This document shows, piece after piece, positions 55,860-64,000 of a stretch of DNA of 64,000 nucleotides (positions within the stretch are counted from its first letter, which is position 1; the number at the start of each line of letters is the position of its first letter). Where the stretch lies: NCBI GenBank assembly GCA_013003425.1, contig JABDJB010000018.1, forward strand, positions 1 through 64,000, read 5' to 3'. This DNA is from Gammaproteobacteria bacterium (GTDB lineage Bacteria; Pseudomonadota; Gammaproteobacteria; Steroidobacterales; JABDKV01). Under the pieces are notes generated by a model. It was given only the letters and a program-made list of their open reading frames with translations. It made no database searches and had not been told where the DNA came from. Position numbers and translations under genes: made by a program.

Positions 55860-57331
55860 CGCTTGTCCTCCAGCCGCACGTAGGCAGACAAACCATGCAG
55901 CCCGCCTTCACGGCCGACACCGCTTTCCTTGTAGCCGCCAAACGGCGAGGTTGGATCAAACTTATTAAAGGTATTGGCCCAGACCACTCCGGCGCGCACC
56001 GCGCGTGTCATCTTGAAAATCTTCGCGCCCTTGTCTGTCCATACGCCGCCGGAAAGTCCATAGGGCGTGTTATTGGCCTTGGAGATGCCCTCTTCGAGGG
56101 TGCGGAAGGTTTGTATCGCCAGCACCGGCCCGAAGATTTCTTCCTGGACCACCCGATTGGATTGCGACACACCGGTGAACAGTGTCGGCCGGCACCAGTA
56201 GCCTTTCTCCGGAACCGAACACGAGCTCTGGTACATCTCGGCGCCTTCCTGCTGGCCCAGCTCCAGGTAGGACTCGATACGCTTGAGCTGCTCGGCCGAA
56301 TTGATCGCACCGATATCAGTGTTCTTGTCCAGCGGGTCACCAACGATCAGCGTCTCCATCCGGTCTTTCAGCTTGCTGATAACTTCATCGGCGACAGCCT
56401 CCTGCACCAGCAGCCGCGAACCGGCGCAGCAGACATGACCCTGGTTGAAGAAAATGCCGTTGACGATGCCCTCGACCGCCTGGTCGATCGCAGCGTCCTC
56501 GAAAATGATGTTGGCCGCCTTGCCACCCAGCTCGAGCGTGTATTTTTTGCCGGTACCGGCCAGGCTTTTCTGAATTTGCCGGCCAACGCCTGTTGAACCG
56601 GTAAAGGCAATCTTGTCGACATCGTCATGCTGCACGATCGCTGCACCGGTATCGCCGGCACCAGTGACTATATTGATCACCCCGGGCGGCAGGTCAGCAT
56701 CACGAATAAGCTCGGCAAGCTTTAACGCAGTCAATGGCGTGGTCTCTGCCGGCTTGAGCACAACAGTGTTACCGCAGGCCAGTGCCGGTGCGATTTTCCA
56801 GGCTGCCATCAGCAGCGGGAAATTCCACGGAATTATCTGGCCTGCCACACCCAGCGGCCGCGCTGCGCGACCGGGGAATGCGTATTCGAGTTTGTCGGCC
56901 CAGCCGGCGTAGTAAAAAAAGTGGGCAGCCGACAGCGGGATGTCGATATCACGTGACTCGCGGATTGGCTTACCACCATCGAGCGACTCGATAACGGCAA
57001 ACTCGCGCGATCGTTCCTGCAGCATGCGGGCGATGCGATAGATGTACTTGCCGCGATCGGCGGCGCTCATTTTCGACCAGCTGCCTTCGTAGGCTTTACG
57101 CGCTGCCTTTACCGCCCTGTTGACGTCGGCGTCGGTGGCCGCGGCGATGCTCGCCAGCTTTTGCCCGTTGGCCGGGTTGATGGTGTCGAAGTAACCACCC
57201 TGCTCGGGCGCGACGAACTCGCCGCCGATGAACAACCCGTATTGCTGCTCGAGCTTCACATGGCTGGTGTCCTGCGGCGCCGCCGCGTACTCCCAGCCAC
57301 CATCAAACGAAAGTTTGCTTTGCCCGCTCAT
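55856..57331 (-). CDS. NAD(P)+-dependent aldehyde dehydrogenase
   Basis: The 491-residue enzyme has the complete ALDH set: PWNFPLLMAAWKIAPALACG (NAD-binding with the catalytic Asn), FTGSTGVGRQIQ, LELGGKAANIIF (general-base Glu) and FFNQGHVCCAGSRLLV, where one of the two cysteines is the nucleophile. EIFGPVLAIQTFRT follows. In an operon between DeoC and the truncated partner, acetaldehyde from deoxyribose-5-phosphate is the plausible substrate, giving acetate. It begins three bases after deoC ends. Confidence 0.9.
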   Translation of the reverse strand: MSGQSKLSFDGGWEYAAAPQDTSHVKLEQQYGLFIGGEFVAPEQGGYFDTINPANGQKLASIAAATDADVNRAVKAARKAYEGSWSKMSAADRGKYIYRIARMLQERSREFAVIESLDGGKPIRESRDIDIPLSAAHFFYYAGWADKLEYAFPGRAARPLGVAGQIIPWNFPLLMAAWKIAPALACGNTVVLKPAETTPLTALKLAELIRDADLPPGVINIVTGAGDTGAAIVQHDDVDKIAFTGSTGVGRQIQKSLAGTGKKYTLELGGKAANIIFEDAAIDQAVEGIVNGIFFNQGHVCCAGSRLLVQEAVADEVISKLKDRMETLIVGDPLDKNTDIGAINSAEQLKRIESYLELGQQEGAEMYQSSCSVPEKGYWCRPTLFTGVSQSNRVVQEEIFGPVLAIQTFRTLEEGISKANNTPYGLSGGVWTDKGAKIFKMTRAVRAGVVWANTFNKFDPTSPFGGYKESGVGREGGLHGLSAYVRLEDKR

Positions 57332-57334
57332 GGA

Positions 57335-58264
57335 TCAGTCCTTGGAAAAATAATCATGTGACTGGTACACCCCGGTTTGCTGTTTTTGCAGCTGCATCAA
57401 CACGTCATTGGCCAGCGAACTGGCGCCGAACCGGAACAGGTCCGGTGTCATCCAGTCGTTACCCAGCGTCTCGTGCAGCATGACCAGATACTGGATCGCC
57501 TGCTTGGCTTTGGAAATGCCGCCAGCGGGCTTCATGCCGATCTTGCGATCGGTCTCGTAATAAAAATCGCGGATGGCCTGCAGCATTACCAAGGTAACCG
57601 GCATGGTTGCCGCCGGCTGGATTTTTCCGGTCGAGGTCTTGATGAAATCGGCGCCGGCGTGCATTGCCAGCACGCTGGCCCGACGCACCCGGTCCAGGGT
57701 GCCGAGCTCGCCGGTTTCCAGGATCACCTTCAGGTGCGCGTCGCCACAGGCTTCCTTTATCGCCGCTATCTCGTCGTATACCAGGCCATACTGACCGGAA
57801 AGAAACGCGCCGCGGGAAATCACCATGTCGATTTCGTCGGCACCTTCTGCGACGGCCATACGCGTGTCTTCCAGCTTCACCTCACGAGGCGCCATGCCGC
57901 TGGGAAACGCCGTTGCAACTGAGGCAACGTTGATGTCGTGACCACTCAGCGCTTTTTTGGCCACGCCAACCATTGTCGGGTACACACACACTGCTGCGAC
58001 ATGCGGCAGCCCTGCCATGGTGTCGTGCAGGTGGATGGCTTTCTGGCACAACTGCCGCACCTTGCCCGGGGTGTCCTGGCCTTCCAGCGTGGTCAGGTCG
58101 ATCATGCTCAGCGCAAGCCGCAGCGCCTCGACCTTGGATTCTTTCTTTATGCTGCGCGTGCAGAAGCGCGCGGCACGTTCGGCCACGCCAACCTCGTCTA
58201 CCCGCGGGACCTGGCTAAGGTCAGGCAGCCGGTTCGGCTGGATATGCAGGGCGGCGTCAGACAC
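57335..58264 (-). CDS. deoC: Deoxyribose-phosphate aldolase
   Basis: The 309-residue TIM-barrel class I aldolase splits deoxyribose-5-phosphate to acetaldehyde and glyceraldehyde-3-phosphate. [21 protein letters not shown] opens the barrel (family D-x-T.L), [14 protein letters not shown] carries a conserved Asp, and [17 protein letters not shown] includes the Schiff-base lysine. [15 protein letters not shown] is the last strand. It is longer than the 250-residue E. coli enzyme because of an N-terminal extension of about 50 residues. It overlaps deoD by eight bases. Confidence 0.93.
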   Translation of the reverse strand: MSDAALHIQPNRLPDLSQVPRVDEVGVAERAARFCTRSIKKESKVEALRLALSMIDLTTLEGQDTPGKVRQLCQKAIHLHDTMAGLPHVAAVCVYPTMVGVAKKALSGHDINVASVATAFPSGMAPREVKLEDTRMAVAEGADEIDMVISRGAFLSGQYGLVYDEIAAIKEACGDAHLKVILETGELGTLDRVRRASVLAMHAGADFIKTSTGKIQPAATMPVTLVMLQAIRDFYYETDRKIGMKPAGGISKAKQAIQYLVMLHETLGNDWMTPDLFRFGASSLANDVLMQLQKQQTGVYQSHDYFSKD

Positions 58265-58970
58265 TGCGCTTTACCGTCTCCAGGGCGATCTTGATCATGT
58301 CGTCGAATGTCGACGCGCGCTCATCGGCAGTAAGCGCTGCGCCGGTACGGATGTTGTCACTTACCGTGCAGATTGCCAGTGTATCGACATTGTGCTCAGC
58401 ACCCAGTGCATAAAGGCCCGCCGCCTCCATCTCCAGCCCGAGTATGTTGAACCTTTCCATGATGTCGAACATCGCCGTATCGGGCGTGTAAAACAGGTCC
58501 GCCGAGAACAGGTTGCCGACCTGGTACGGCGCCCCGTGGCGGGCCGCAATCTCGACTGCCTTGCGCAGCAGCTTGTAGCTGGCGATGCAGGCGTAGTCGT
58601 AGCCGCCGAAACGCATGCGGTTGACGCCGGAATCGGTGCACGCACCCATGCCGATGATGATGTCGCGCAGTTTGGTCGCAGCGTTAACAGTGCCGCAACT
58701 ACCGACCCGAATGATGCGCCTGACGTCATATTCGGTCATCAACTCGGTTGCATAGATGGACACCGACGGTATTCCCATGCCGTGCGCCATGACCGAGACC
58801 GGCACACCCTGGAACGAGCCGGTAAACCCGAGCATGTTACGTACGTCGGTCACCTGGCGCGCATCGTCCAGGTAGCTTTCGGCAATGTAGCGAGCGCGCA
58901 GCGGATCGCCCGGCATCAGCACCGATTCGGCAAAGTCGCCGCGCGCGGCATTCATGTGCTTGGTAGCCAT
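58257..58970 (-). CDS. deoD: Purine nucleoside phosphorylase
   Basis: The 237-residue protein is a bacterial hexameric-type [23 protein letters not shown] contains the family's H..A..G, VMPGDP opening with the phosphate-binding loop; [25 protein letters not shown], and [19 protein letters not shown] (ribose- and base-binding) follow, with TVSDNI near the end holding the catalytic Asp. It splits purine (deoxy)nucleosides to base plus (deoxy)ribose-1-phosphate. It is the first gene in the unit deoD-deoC-ALDH-ALDH'-pnuC-NadR-like; its start diverges from the lipoprotein deaminase. Confidence 0.94.
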   Translation of the reverse strand: MATKHMNAARGDFAESVLMPGDPLRARYIAESYLDDARQVTDVRNMLGFTGSFQGVPVSVMAHGMGIPSVSIYATELMTEYDVRRIIRVGSCGTVNAATKLRDIIIGMGACTDSGVNRMRFGGYDYACIASYKLLRKAVEIAARHGAPYQVGNLFSADLFYTPDTAMFDIMERFNILGLEMEAAGLYALGAEHNVDTLAICTVSDNIRTGAALTADERASTFDDMIKIALETVKRSV

Positions 58971-59065
58971 AAGCTCCCGTTCCTGCGATATAACGCGCTA
59001 TTCTCTCACGCAGACTGGTTGGATTACACCCGTCGACGCCCTATTATCGCCTCCAAACTGCACCG

Positions 59066-60490
59066 GTGAGTACCATGACTTTACGCCCCCTGATCGCCTG
59101 CTGCGCCGCCCTGCTGAGCGCCTGCGCCACCAACCCCACGGCGGGCGACCGCCGCACCTCGGTGGATCTGGTTGTCGAGGGCGACTACGTCCTGACCATG
59201 AATGGCGATGAAATGATCGCATCCGGCGCGGTTGCCATCTCCGCGGGCGAGATCGTTGCGGTCGGTAAGGCGGCCGACATCGCAAAACGCTACTCATCCA
59301 CCCAGACCATCAGCGGCGAGCAAACGGTGGTGATGCCGGGGCTGGTCAATGGCCACACCCATGCGGCCATGAGCCTGTTGCGCGGTATTGCCGATGACCT
59401 GGAGCTGATGCAGTGGCTGCAGGACTACATTTTTCCTGCCGAGGTTCGTTTTGTCGACGAAGAGTTTGTACGTATCGGTACTGAACTGGCGTGCTGGGAG
59501 ATGATCCGTGGCGGCACTACAACTTTTGTCGACCTCTACTATTTTCCCGATGCGGTTGCAGAAGCAGTGGAGCGCTGCGGGCTGCGCGCCATAGTTGCGC
59601 CGACGGTGATTGACCAGAAAAGCCCGGATGCCGAAAACGGTGCGCAGTCGCTGGCCCAGGCAGCGGAATTTGCACGGCGCTGGAAAGACCGCAATCCACG
59701 CATCATTCCGGCGATTGCTGCTCACTCGGTCTACACGCTGCCGACCGAATGGGTGCGCAAGGTGCGTGATGCGGCGTTCGAAATCGGCGTACCGACGACC
59801 ATTCACCTGTCTGAATCACCGTTCGAGACCCAGGTGATACGCGAACAGCACGACAGCACGTCAACAGAACTGCTGGAGCGGCTGGATTTTTTTGATAACC
59901 CGGTTATTGCCGCGCATGTTGTCTGGCCAAGCGACAGCGACAAGCAGAAGCTGGCACAACACGGTGTCGGTGTGATTCACAACCCGACGTCAAACATGAA
60001 GCTTGCGTCAGGCGTCTCGCCGGTGAGCAGCATGCTCGCTGCCGGCGTAAAGGTCGGCCTGGGTACCGACGGTGCGGCCAGCAACAATGACCTCGACATG
60101 TGGGAAGAAATTCGCCTGGCCACGTTCCTGGCCAAGGTCAGCGAAATGGACCCGACCGCACTGCCCGCCCGTCGTGCTCTCAGCCTGGCCACAGCCGAAG
60201 GCGCCGCGGCCATTGGTCTTGGCGACCAGGTCGGCCAGCTCGCTCCGGGAATGCGGGCTGACCTGATCCAGGTGTCATTGGCTGACCTGAGTTTCGTGCC
60301 GATCTACGGCGTTATTTCACACCTGGCCTATGTCGCCGACGAACACGACGTGACCACGGTGATCGTCGACGGTCGCATTTTGATGCGTAACCGCGAGGTG
60401 CTGTCGATTAACAAGTACCGGCTGCGACGTGAAGCCGGCGAACTGACCGCGCGGATCAGGGCCGAGCTGGTCACTGGCCAGGACCGGTAG
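59066..60490 (+). CDS. Lipoprotein-type SAH/MTA deaminase-like amidohydrolase
   Basis: The body of this 474-residue protein is an ATZ/TRZ-type amidohydrolase: VMPGLVNGHTHAAMSLLRGI (metal H-x-H), TIHLSESPFETQVI, NPVIAAHVVW and GLGTDGAASNNDLDMW supply the remaining His and Asp ligands, as in MtaD-type 5'-methylthioadenosine/S-adenosylhomocysteine deaminases. The first 20 residues form a lipoprotein signal, LRPLIACCAALLSAC, with a good lipobox, so the enzyme should face the periplasm or outer membrane. The frame begins at GTG 59066 and an ATG four codons later (59075) fits as well. It diverges from deoD. Confidence 0.82.
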   Translation: MSTMTLRPLIACCAALLSACATNPTAGDRRTSVDLVVEGDYVLTMNGDEMIASGAVAISAGEIVAVGKAADIAKRYSSTQTISGEQTVVMPGLVNGHTHAAMSLLRGIADDLELMQWLQDYIFPAEVRFVDEEFVRIGTELACWEMIRGGTTTFVDLYYFPDAVAEAVERCGLRAIVAPTVIDQKSPDAENGAQSLAQAAEFARRWKDRNPRIIPAIAAHSVYTLPTEWVRKVRDAAFEIGVPTTIHLSESPFETQVIREQHDSTSTELLERLDFFDNPVIAAHVVWPSDSDKQKLAQHGVGVIHNPTSNMKLASGVSPVSSMLAAGVKVGLGTDGAASNNDLDMWEEIRLATFLAKVSEMDPTALPARRALSLATAEGAAAIGLGDQVGQLAPGMRADLIQVSLADLSFVPIYGVISHLAYVADEHDVTTVIVDGRILMRNREVLSINKYRLRREAGELTARIRAELVTGQDR

Positions 60491-60567
60491 GGATAACGCC
60501 GCCGCTACGCATTCCGGCGGCGGAGACGCCTGGCTATTAGTCACCTGGCGACCAGCCACTGAATCAG

Positions 60568-61581
60568 TCAGTCCACGGCTCCCCGTTTCGAGGCCGACTC
60601 GCTGTGCGCGCCGCGGCGGCTGGCCCGGGATATATCGACGTAGTGTGACGGGATGTGGTGCTCGAAGGACAGCTTCCGTCCGAGAACTTTTGGCGCGTCG
60701 AGGACATCCTGCAGGCTCGAAAGTGACAGCGCCAGGCCAGCCATGCGCAAACCGTAACTGGTCGCCATGAGCGGTATGCTCGGGAACTGTAATCTTTCCA
60801 TGAGCGGTGTGAGGAAACCGGGCAGGATCTCGGAAATGTGGCAGCTTTTCGGCTCATCATTTCCGCCGTCCACTTTGCTCCAGACCTTTTCATCATGGCC
60901 GTCGATCGCGGTGTAAAGAGTGCCGAAGTGCACGTAATTGCCGGCACCGACACCGGTCGGTGGCAGGTAAGCCACCAGGTCGGGGTCGTAGACGTGGCGG
61001 TGCAGGTTCAGGCCCTCGCTCTGCCGGGCGAACCTGCTGTTTCCAACCATCGGCTGCCCAAACGTGTAGATGCCCTGCAGTGCGGGGGACACCAGTTCGC
61101 TGTCAACTATGCGACGCCCGGCGAGTACCGCTATTGCGCCGCCCAGGCTGTGGCCGGTGACATAGAGATCGCCCTCCAGTGTGGCGAGACGATCGCAGAG
61201 TTCGGGCCACAGCACATCCATGCTCAGGAAGAAGCCGCGGTGCACCCATTCTTCGTCGTCATTATCCCAGATGTGCTTTTCCACCAGCGCGTCGGTCAAT
61301 ACATCAACCAGGTGTGTCGGTTCGGTACCGCGAAAACTGAGCACGTGAAAACCCTCGTCGAGAGTAATCAGGAAACCGTTCGCGTCCACGGGTAGTGCCG
61401 GGTTTCGGACACGGTAGTGATGAATGTCAGGTTCCCTTGCCGCAACACTGTCCCGCGCAAGAACCTTTCTCAGGGCCTCTCCCTCGCCATAGCTCCACGT
61501 TGAAATGAGCGACAGCAGGTAAGTAATATCCGGATCGTACGGTGCCCGCGCCTTCTGCCTGATCCTGCTCAGCAGCGACAT
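60568..61581 (-). CDS. Class 3 lipase-like alpha/beta hydrolase
   Basis: The 337-residue protein has FRGTEPTHLVDVLTDA (oxyanion region), the nucleophile elbow VTGHSLGGAIAVLAG (S145), TFGQPMVGNSRFA and VYDPDLVAYLPP with D201; H218 (YVHFG) may complete the triad. That order is that of lipase_3 (Rhizomucor-type) enzymes. There is no signal peptide. It is convergent with the deaminase gene and is followed by repeats on its upstream side. Substrate could be a triacylglycerol or a phospholipid; no data in the sequence decide. Confidence 0.85.
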   Translation of the reverse strand: MSLLSRIRQKARAPYDPDITYLLSLISTWSYGEGEALRKVLARDSVAAREPDIHHYRVRNPALPVDANGFLITLDEGFHVLSFRGTEPTHLVDVLTDALVEKHIWDNDDEEWVHRGFFLSMDVLWPELCDRLATLEGDLYVTGHSLGGAIAVLAGRRIVDSELVSPALQGIYTFGQPMVGNSRFARQSEGLNLHRHVYDPDLVAYLPPTGVGAGNYVHFGTLYTAIDGHDEKVWSKVDGGNDEPKSCHISEILPGFLTPLMERLQFPSIPLMATSYGLRMAGLALSLSSLQDVLDAPKVLGRKLSFEHHIPSHYVDISRASRRGAHSESASKRGAVD

Positions 61582-61938
61582 GCTACTTTCCTCTCGTTAC
61601 TGTCCTTTCGGTACCGCAACGATAGCGGGGATCGAGAACAAGGCCCATACGCAGCTTCCGCAACAGGCGGAGCTTGTTTGCCGGCTATTGCGAGCCTGGA
61701 AATCGGTGTGGCAAACAAATGCCGACGCTATGATTGCTGCCGGTGGTGATTTGCAGCTGAAGCTGGTTTTGCAAAAGCATATTGCCGGGTAGTCGCGGCT
61801 GGAAGCCGCTCCCACGGGAGTATCTTGCGGGTAAGTCGCGGCTGGAAGCCGCTCCCACGTCCGCTCCCACGGCCGCTCCCACGGCCGCTCCCACGTCCGC
61901 TCCCACGGCCGCTCCTGCAGCCGCTCCTGCAGGAACGG
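61582..61938. other. Intergenic stretch with REP-like repeats and no gene
   Basis: Bases 61582-61790 show no convincing coding frame and no named signal. From 61792 the rest is repetitive DNA (next entry) that runs to within seven bases of the deoB stop. Confidence 0.6.
61792..61931. repeat. REP-like hairpins followed by a 12-bp tandem array
   Basis: GTCGCGGCTGGAAGCCGCTC plus CCACG occurs at 61792 and again at 61835; each can fold GCGGCT/AGCCGC around GGA. From 61860 the 12-base unit [TG]CCGCTCCCACG is repeated in tandem four times, then twice as GCCGCTCCTGCA, to 61931. It is the reverse-complement form of the REP-like sequence in the 41.2-41.6 kb field, so the same family sits at both ends of the purine region. 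Confidence 0.9.
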
Positions 61939-63144
61939 TTACGAGGTGAGGAAGGAAGTGCCGTGGTCCATCGGCGGCAGGCCGAACAGGCTGGCCAGGC
62001 TCTGGCCGATGTCGGCAAAAGTGTCACGCTTGCCCAGCGAGCCCGGGTTGACGGCATTGCCATAGACAATTACCGGGATGTGTTCGCGGGTATGGTCGGA
62101 TCCCGGCCAGCTTGGGTCGCAACCATGGTCGGCACTGATCACCAGCAGGTCATCGGGCGCCATGGCCTCAATAATCCCGGGCAGTTGTTCATCAAAATAT
62201 TCCAGCGCATCGGCATAACCGGCCGGATCCCGGCGATGACCGTACAACATGTCGAAATCAACCAGGTTGGTAAATACTATTGACCGGTCCGGTGCTGACT
62301 CCAGGGCTGCAACCGTTGCGTCGATCAGGGCTGCATTGCCTGTTGCCTTGATTTTTTCGGTCACGCCGCGATGCGCGAATATATCCGGGATCTTACCGAT
62401 CCCAACGACCTCTCCGCCATCGGCGACCAGCTTGTCCAGCAACGTTTCTGCCGGCGGCGGCACCGCCAGGTCGCGACGGTTTCCGGTACGCTCGAAGTCA
62501 CTGGCGCTGGTTCCTACAAAAGGACGGGCGATTACCCGTCCGATATTGTATTCATCAACCAGTTCGCGTGCCACGTCACACACCTGGTACAGGCGCTCGA
62601 GACCGAACGCTTTCTCATGGCAGGCAATCTGGAAAACGCTGTCGGCCGATGTATAGACAATCGGCTTCCCTGAGCGCACGTGTTCCTCGCCGAGGCTGGC
62701 AATGATCTCCGTGCCGGAGGCGTGACAATTCCCCAGCACACCCGGCAAGTCACAACGAGCGATCAGCTGGTCAATTAATGCTGGCGGAAACGTGTCGGTC
62801 TTGTCGGTGAAGTAACCCCAGTCAAACAGTACCGGGACCCCCGCCATTTCCCAGTGCCCGCTTGGCGTATCCTTGCCGCTGCTGAGTTCAGCCGCATAGC
62901 CATAAGCGCCATCTATAGTCTTCGGCAGCGTACAACCCGCCGGGACCTCGCCGCTGCTGTCGCGCGCCGCATTAAACAGACCCAGCCGAGCTAAATTTGG
63001 CAGGCTGAGGCTCTGGCCCGAACGCTCGCGAAACTTTGCGATGCTGCCAAGCGTATTTGCGCCGACATCGCCAAAGCGGCCGGCATCCTCGGTGGCGCCG
63101 ATTCCAAACGAGTCAAGGACAATTATTATCGCGCGCGGCATCAA
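61939..63144 (-). CDS. deoB: Phosphopentomutase
   Basis: The 401-residue enzyme is a DeoB-type member of the alkaline phosphatase superfamily: [20 protein letters not shown] (first metal Asp), [19 protein letters not shown] (catalytic Thr region is DTPSGHWE), [20 protein letters not shown] and [20 protein letters not shown] (second metal site) are all present. It converts (deoxy)ribose-1-phosphate to the 5-phosphate, linking DeoD to DeoC. It lies 3 kb from those genes, with the repeat array close behind its stop. Confidence 0.95.
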   Translation of the reverse strand: MMPRAIIIVLDSFGIGATEDAGRFGDVGANTLGSIAKFRERSGQSLSLPNLARLGLFNAARDSSGEVPAGCTLPKTIDGAYGYAAELSSGKDTPSGHWEMAGVPVLFDWGYFTDKTDTFPPALIDQLIARCDLPGVLGNCHASGTEIIASLGEEHVRSGKPIVYTSADSVFQIACHEKAFGLERLYQVCDVARELVDEYNIGRVIARPFVGTSASDFERTGNRRDLAVPPPAETLLDKLVADGGEVVGIGKIPDIFAHRGVTEKIKATGNAALIDATVAALESAPDRSIVFTNLVDFDMLYGHRRDPAGYADALEYFDEQLPGIIEAMAPDDLLVISADHGCDPSWPGSDHTREHIPVIVYGNAVNPGSLGKRDTFADIGQSLASLFGLPPMDHGTSFLTS

Positions 63145-63209
63145 CTGGCTTCCTGGTGTAGCCAGTCACTATACCATCCGGTATTTGCCGCAGGCTGCGG
63201 CGCGAGAAA

Positions 63210-64000
63210 CTATGCCTCGTGGTTGCGGCTGCGCCACTCAGCCAGGTCGAGCAGGTCAACCGCGCCATCGGCATTGAGGTCCGCCACAGCACTGTACGCA
63301 TCGTCACCCAGTCGCGTCATGAACGAGCCGCGAATGCTCTGCATCATGTCAGGGTGATCCGCGTGCAGGTTGTGAACGCTGGTTGCGGCATCGCTGGCCT
63401 GTTCCACCGCAGGTTTTCCAGCCGCAGGTTCAGCCGGCGGTACCGGCGTTGTGGCATCCATGCGCGAACGCAACGCGACAATGTCCGCCAGGTCAACGCG
63501 ACCGTCGCGGTTCAGATCCACCGACGCATCAAAACCGTCATCGCCGGCAGCAAGCAGGAATGAGGCACGCATGCGCTGCAGCATGTCCTCGTTAGAGGCC
63601 GGTCGCTGCTGATCGCGGAGCGCTGCCAGATCTTTCAGGTCAATACGACCATCGGCATGAAGATCGAGGTCAGCAGCAAAACGGTCATCGCCCTCGACGC
63701 TCATGAAAGCCGCACGCATGCGGTCAATCATGGAAGTTTCCTCTGCCGGCCGTGTTACCTGGTTGCCAGGCTGTACTGGCTTGGCCGGTCGTTCCGGCTG
63801 TTGCTGGTGACGCAACGCAGCCAGGTCTTTCAGATCAATACGGCCATCAGCATTAAGATCCAGGTCAGCAGCAAAACGGTCGTCGCCCTCGGCGCTCATG
63901 AAGGCGGCGCGCATGCGCTGCATCATGGAGTTATCTTCCGCCGGCCGCGTGACCTGAGGACCATTGTGAACCGGTCTTGCCGGATGCTCAGGACGCTGGG
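63210..64000 (-). CDS. Dockerin/EF-hand-like repeat protein (5' end beyond the window)
   Basis: The frame is open from its stop at 63210 to the right edge (64000), so the N-terminus is missing. It contains four copies of a unit: RMRAAFMS.EGDDRF followed by an Asp-rich DLDLNADGRIDLKDLAALR segment of dockerin/EF-hand type; copies 1 and 2 are nearly identical, copies 3 and 4 diverged. Pro- and Gln-rich linkers (RPAKPVQPGNQVTRPAEE) separate them, and the bases beyond 63926 encode a further linker of the same type. Each DxNxDGxxDxxD loop should bind calcium. It may be cell-surface or secreted. Signal peptide and full length are not visible. Confidence 0.75.
   Translation of the reverse strand, partial: QRPEHPARPVHNGPQVTRPAEDNSMMQRMRAAFMSAEGDDRFAADLDLNADGRIDLKDLAALRHQQQPERPAKPVQPGNQVTRPAEETSMIDRMRAAFMSVEGDDRFAADLDLHADGRIDLKDLAALRDQQRPASNEDMLQRMRASFLLAAGDDGFDASVDLNRDGRVDLADIVALRSRMDATTPVPPAEPAAGKPAVEQASDAATSVHNLHADHPDMMQSIRGSFMTRLGDDAYSAVADLNADGAVDLLDLAEWRSRNHEA

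Noticed and set aside
57957-59069. 370-codon plus-strand frame opposite deoC and deoD
   Set aside because: It is antisense to two well-supported enzymes with their catalytic residues intact.
61860-61931. Short CRISPR or origin iterons (12-bp array)
   Set aside because: The units are REP-derived halves in direct tandem without spacers, with no replication gene or DnaA-type boxes nearby.

Overview
The window is dense, moderately GC-rich bacterial chromosome. TonB-dependent uptake, Wza/Wzz/Wzx/Wzy-type polysaccharide genes, an ExeA-like ATPase with a LysM region, PuuD-type urate oxidation and REP-like GTGGGAGCGGCTT...AGCCGCGA hairpins together suggest a free-living, probably aquatic or marine, gammaproteobacterium. 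That placement is inferred from gene content only; there is no rRNA or tRNA in the window to anchor it.

Left end (1-1.4 kb): the 5' part of a DUF2971-like gene, a compact tyrosine recombinase and two related inverted repeats directly upstream of it, which look like one end of a mobile or phase-variable segment. A gene-poor 415 bp stretch follows.

Surface polysaccharide region (1.8-33 kb): a secreted Ig/PKD-domain protein with a C-terminal sorting-signal-like tail, a PL1 lyase-like lipoprotein with a truncated paralogue, a sulfotransferase, a Wzx-type flippase, five GT4 glycosyltransferases (four in one tight cluster), an APH-fold protein and an alkaline-phosphatase-superfamily protein, then the export core: a CpsD-like ATPase with an altered P-loop, Wza, an ExeA-like ATPase with LysM, Wzz/GumC, a Wzy-like polymerase, a priming sugar-phosphate transferase and a membrane protein with a degenerate GGDEF-like domain. 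At 26-33 kb lies the least familiar part: two divergently placed 2OG-Fe(II)-oxygenase-like paralogues, an ATP-grasp ligase, an amidohydrolase-like protein and a beta-propeller glycosidase-like protein, next to WecE (TDP-Fuc4N transaminase) and a WecF-like (GT56) transferase. I read this as a candidate sugar-decoration module; it is the best candidate here for an undescribed system.

Middle (33-41 kb): a YHS lipoprotein, a group II PLP decarboxylase, a large Oar-like TonB-dependent receptor ending in a clear terminator, a NupC nucleoside transporter, two head-to-head paralogous phosphoribosyltransferases, and a tandem-repeat field that copies the 3' end of the second one together with REP-like sequence.

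Purine region (41.6-63 kb): one minus-strand operon of ten closely packed genes (uraH-xdhA-xdhB-xdhC-puuD-puuE-uraD-alc-allA-guaD in transcription order) covers guanine or xanthine to glyoxylate plus urea. Divergent from it are a PfkB-type adenosine kinase and an M23 peptidase. Then come NadR-like kinase and PnuC (nicotinamide riboside salvage) and a deoxynucleoside catabolic set: DeoD, DeoC, a full-length ALDH and a truncated ALDH-like partner (split ALDH16-like), with DeoB further on. A lipoprotein-type SAH/MTA deaminase-like amidohydrolase and a class 3 lipase sit between. The pieces fit uptake of nucleosides (NupC), phosphorolysis (DeoD), sugar breakdown (DeoB, DeoC, ALDH), base salvage (phosphoribosyltransferases, adenosine kinase) and full purine ring oxidation. 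The window ends in a dockerin/EF-hand-like repeat protein that runs off the edge.
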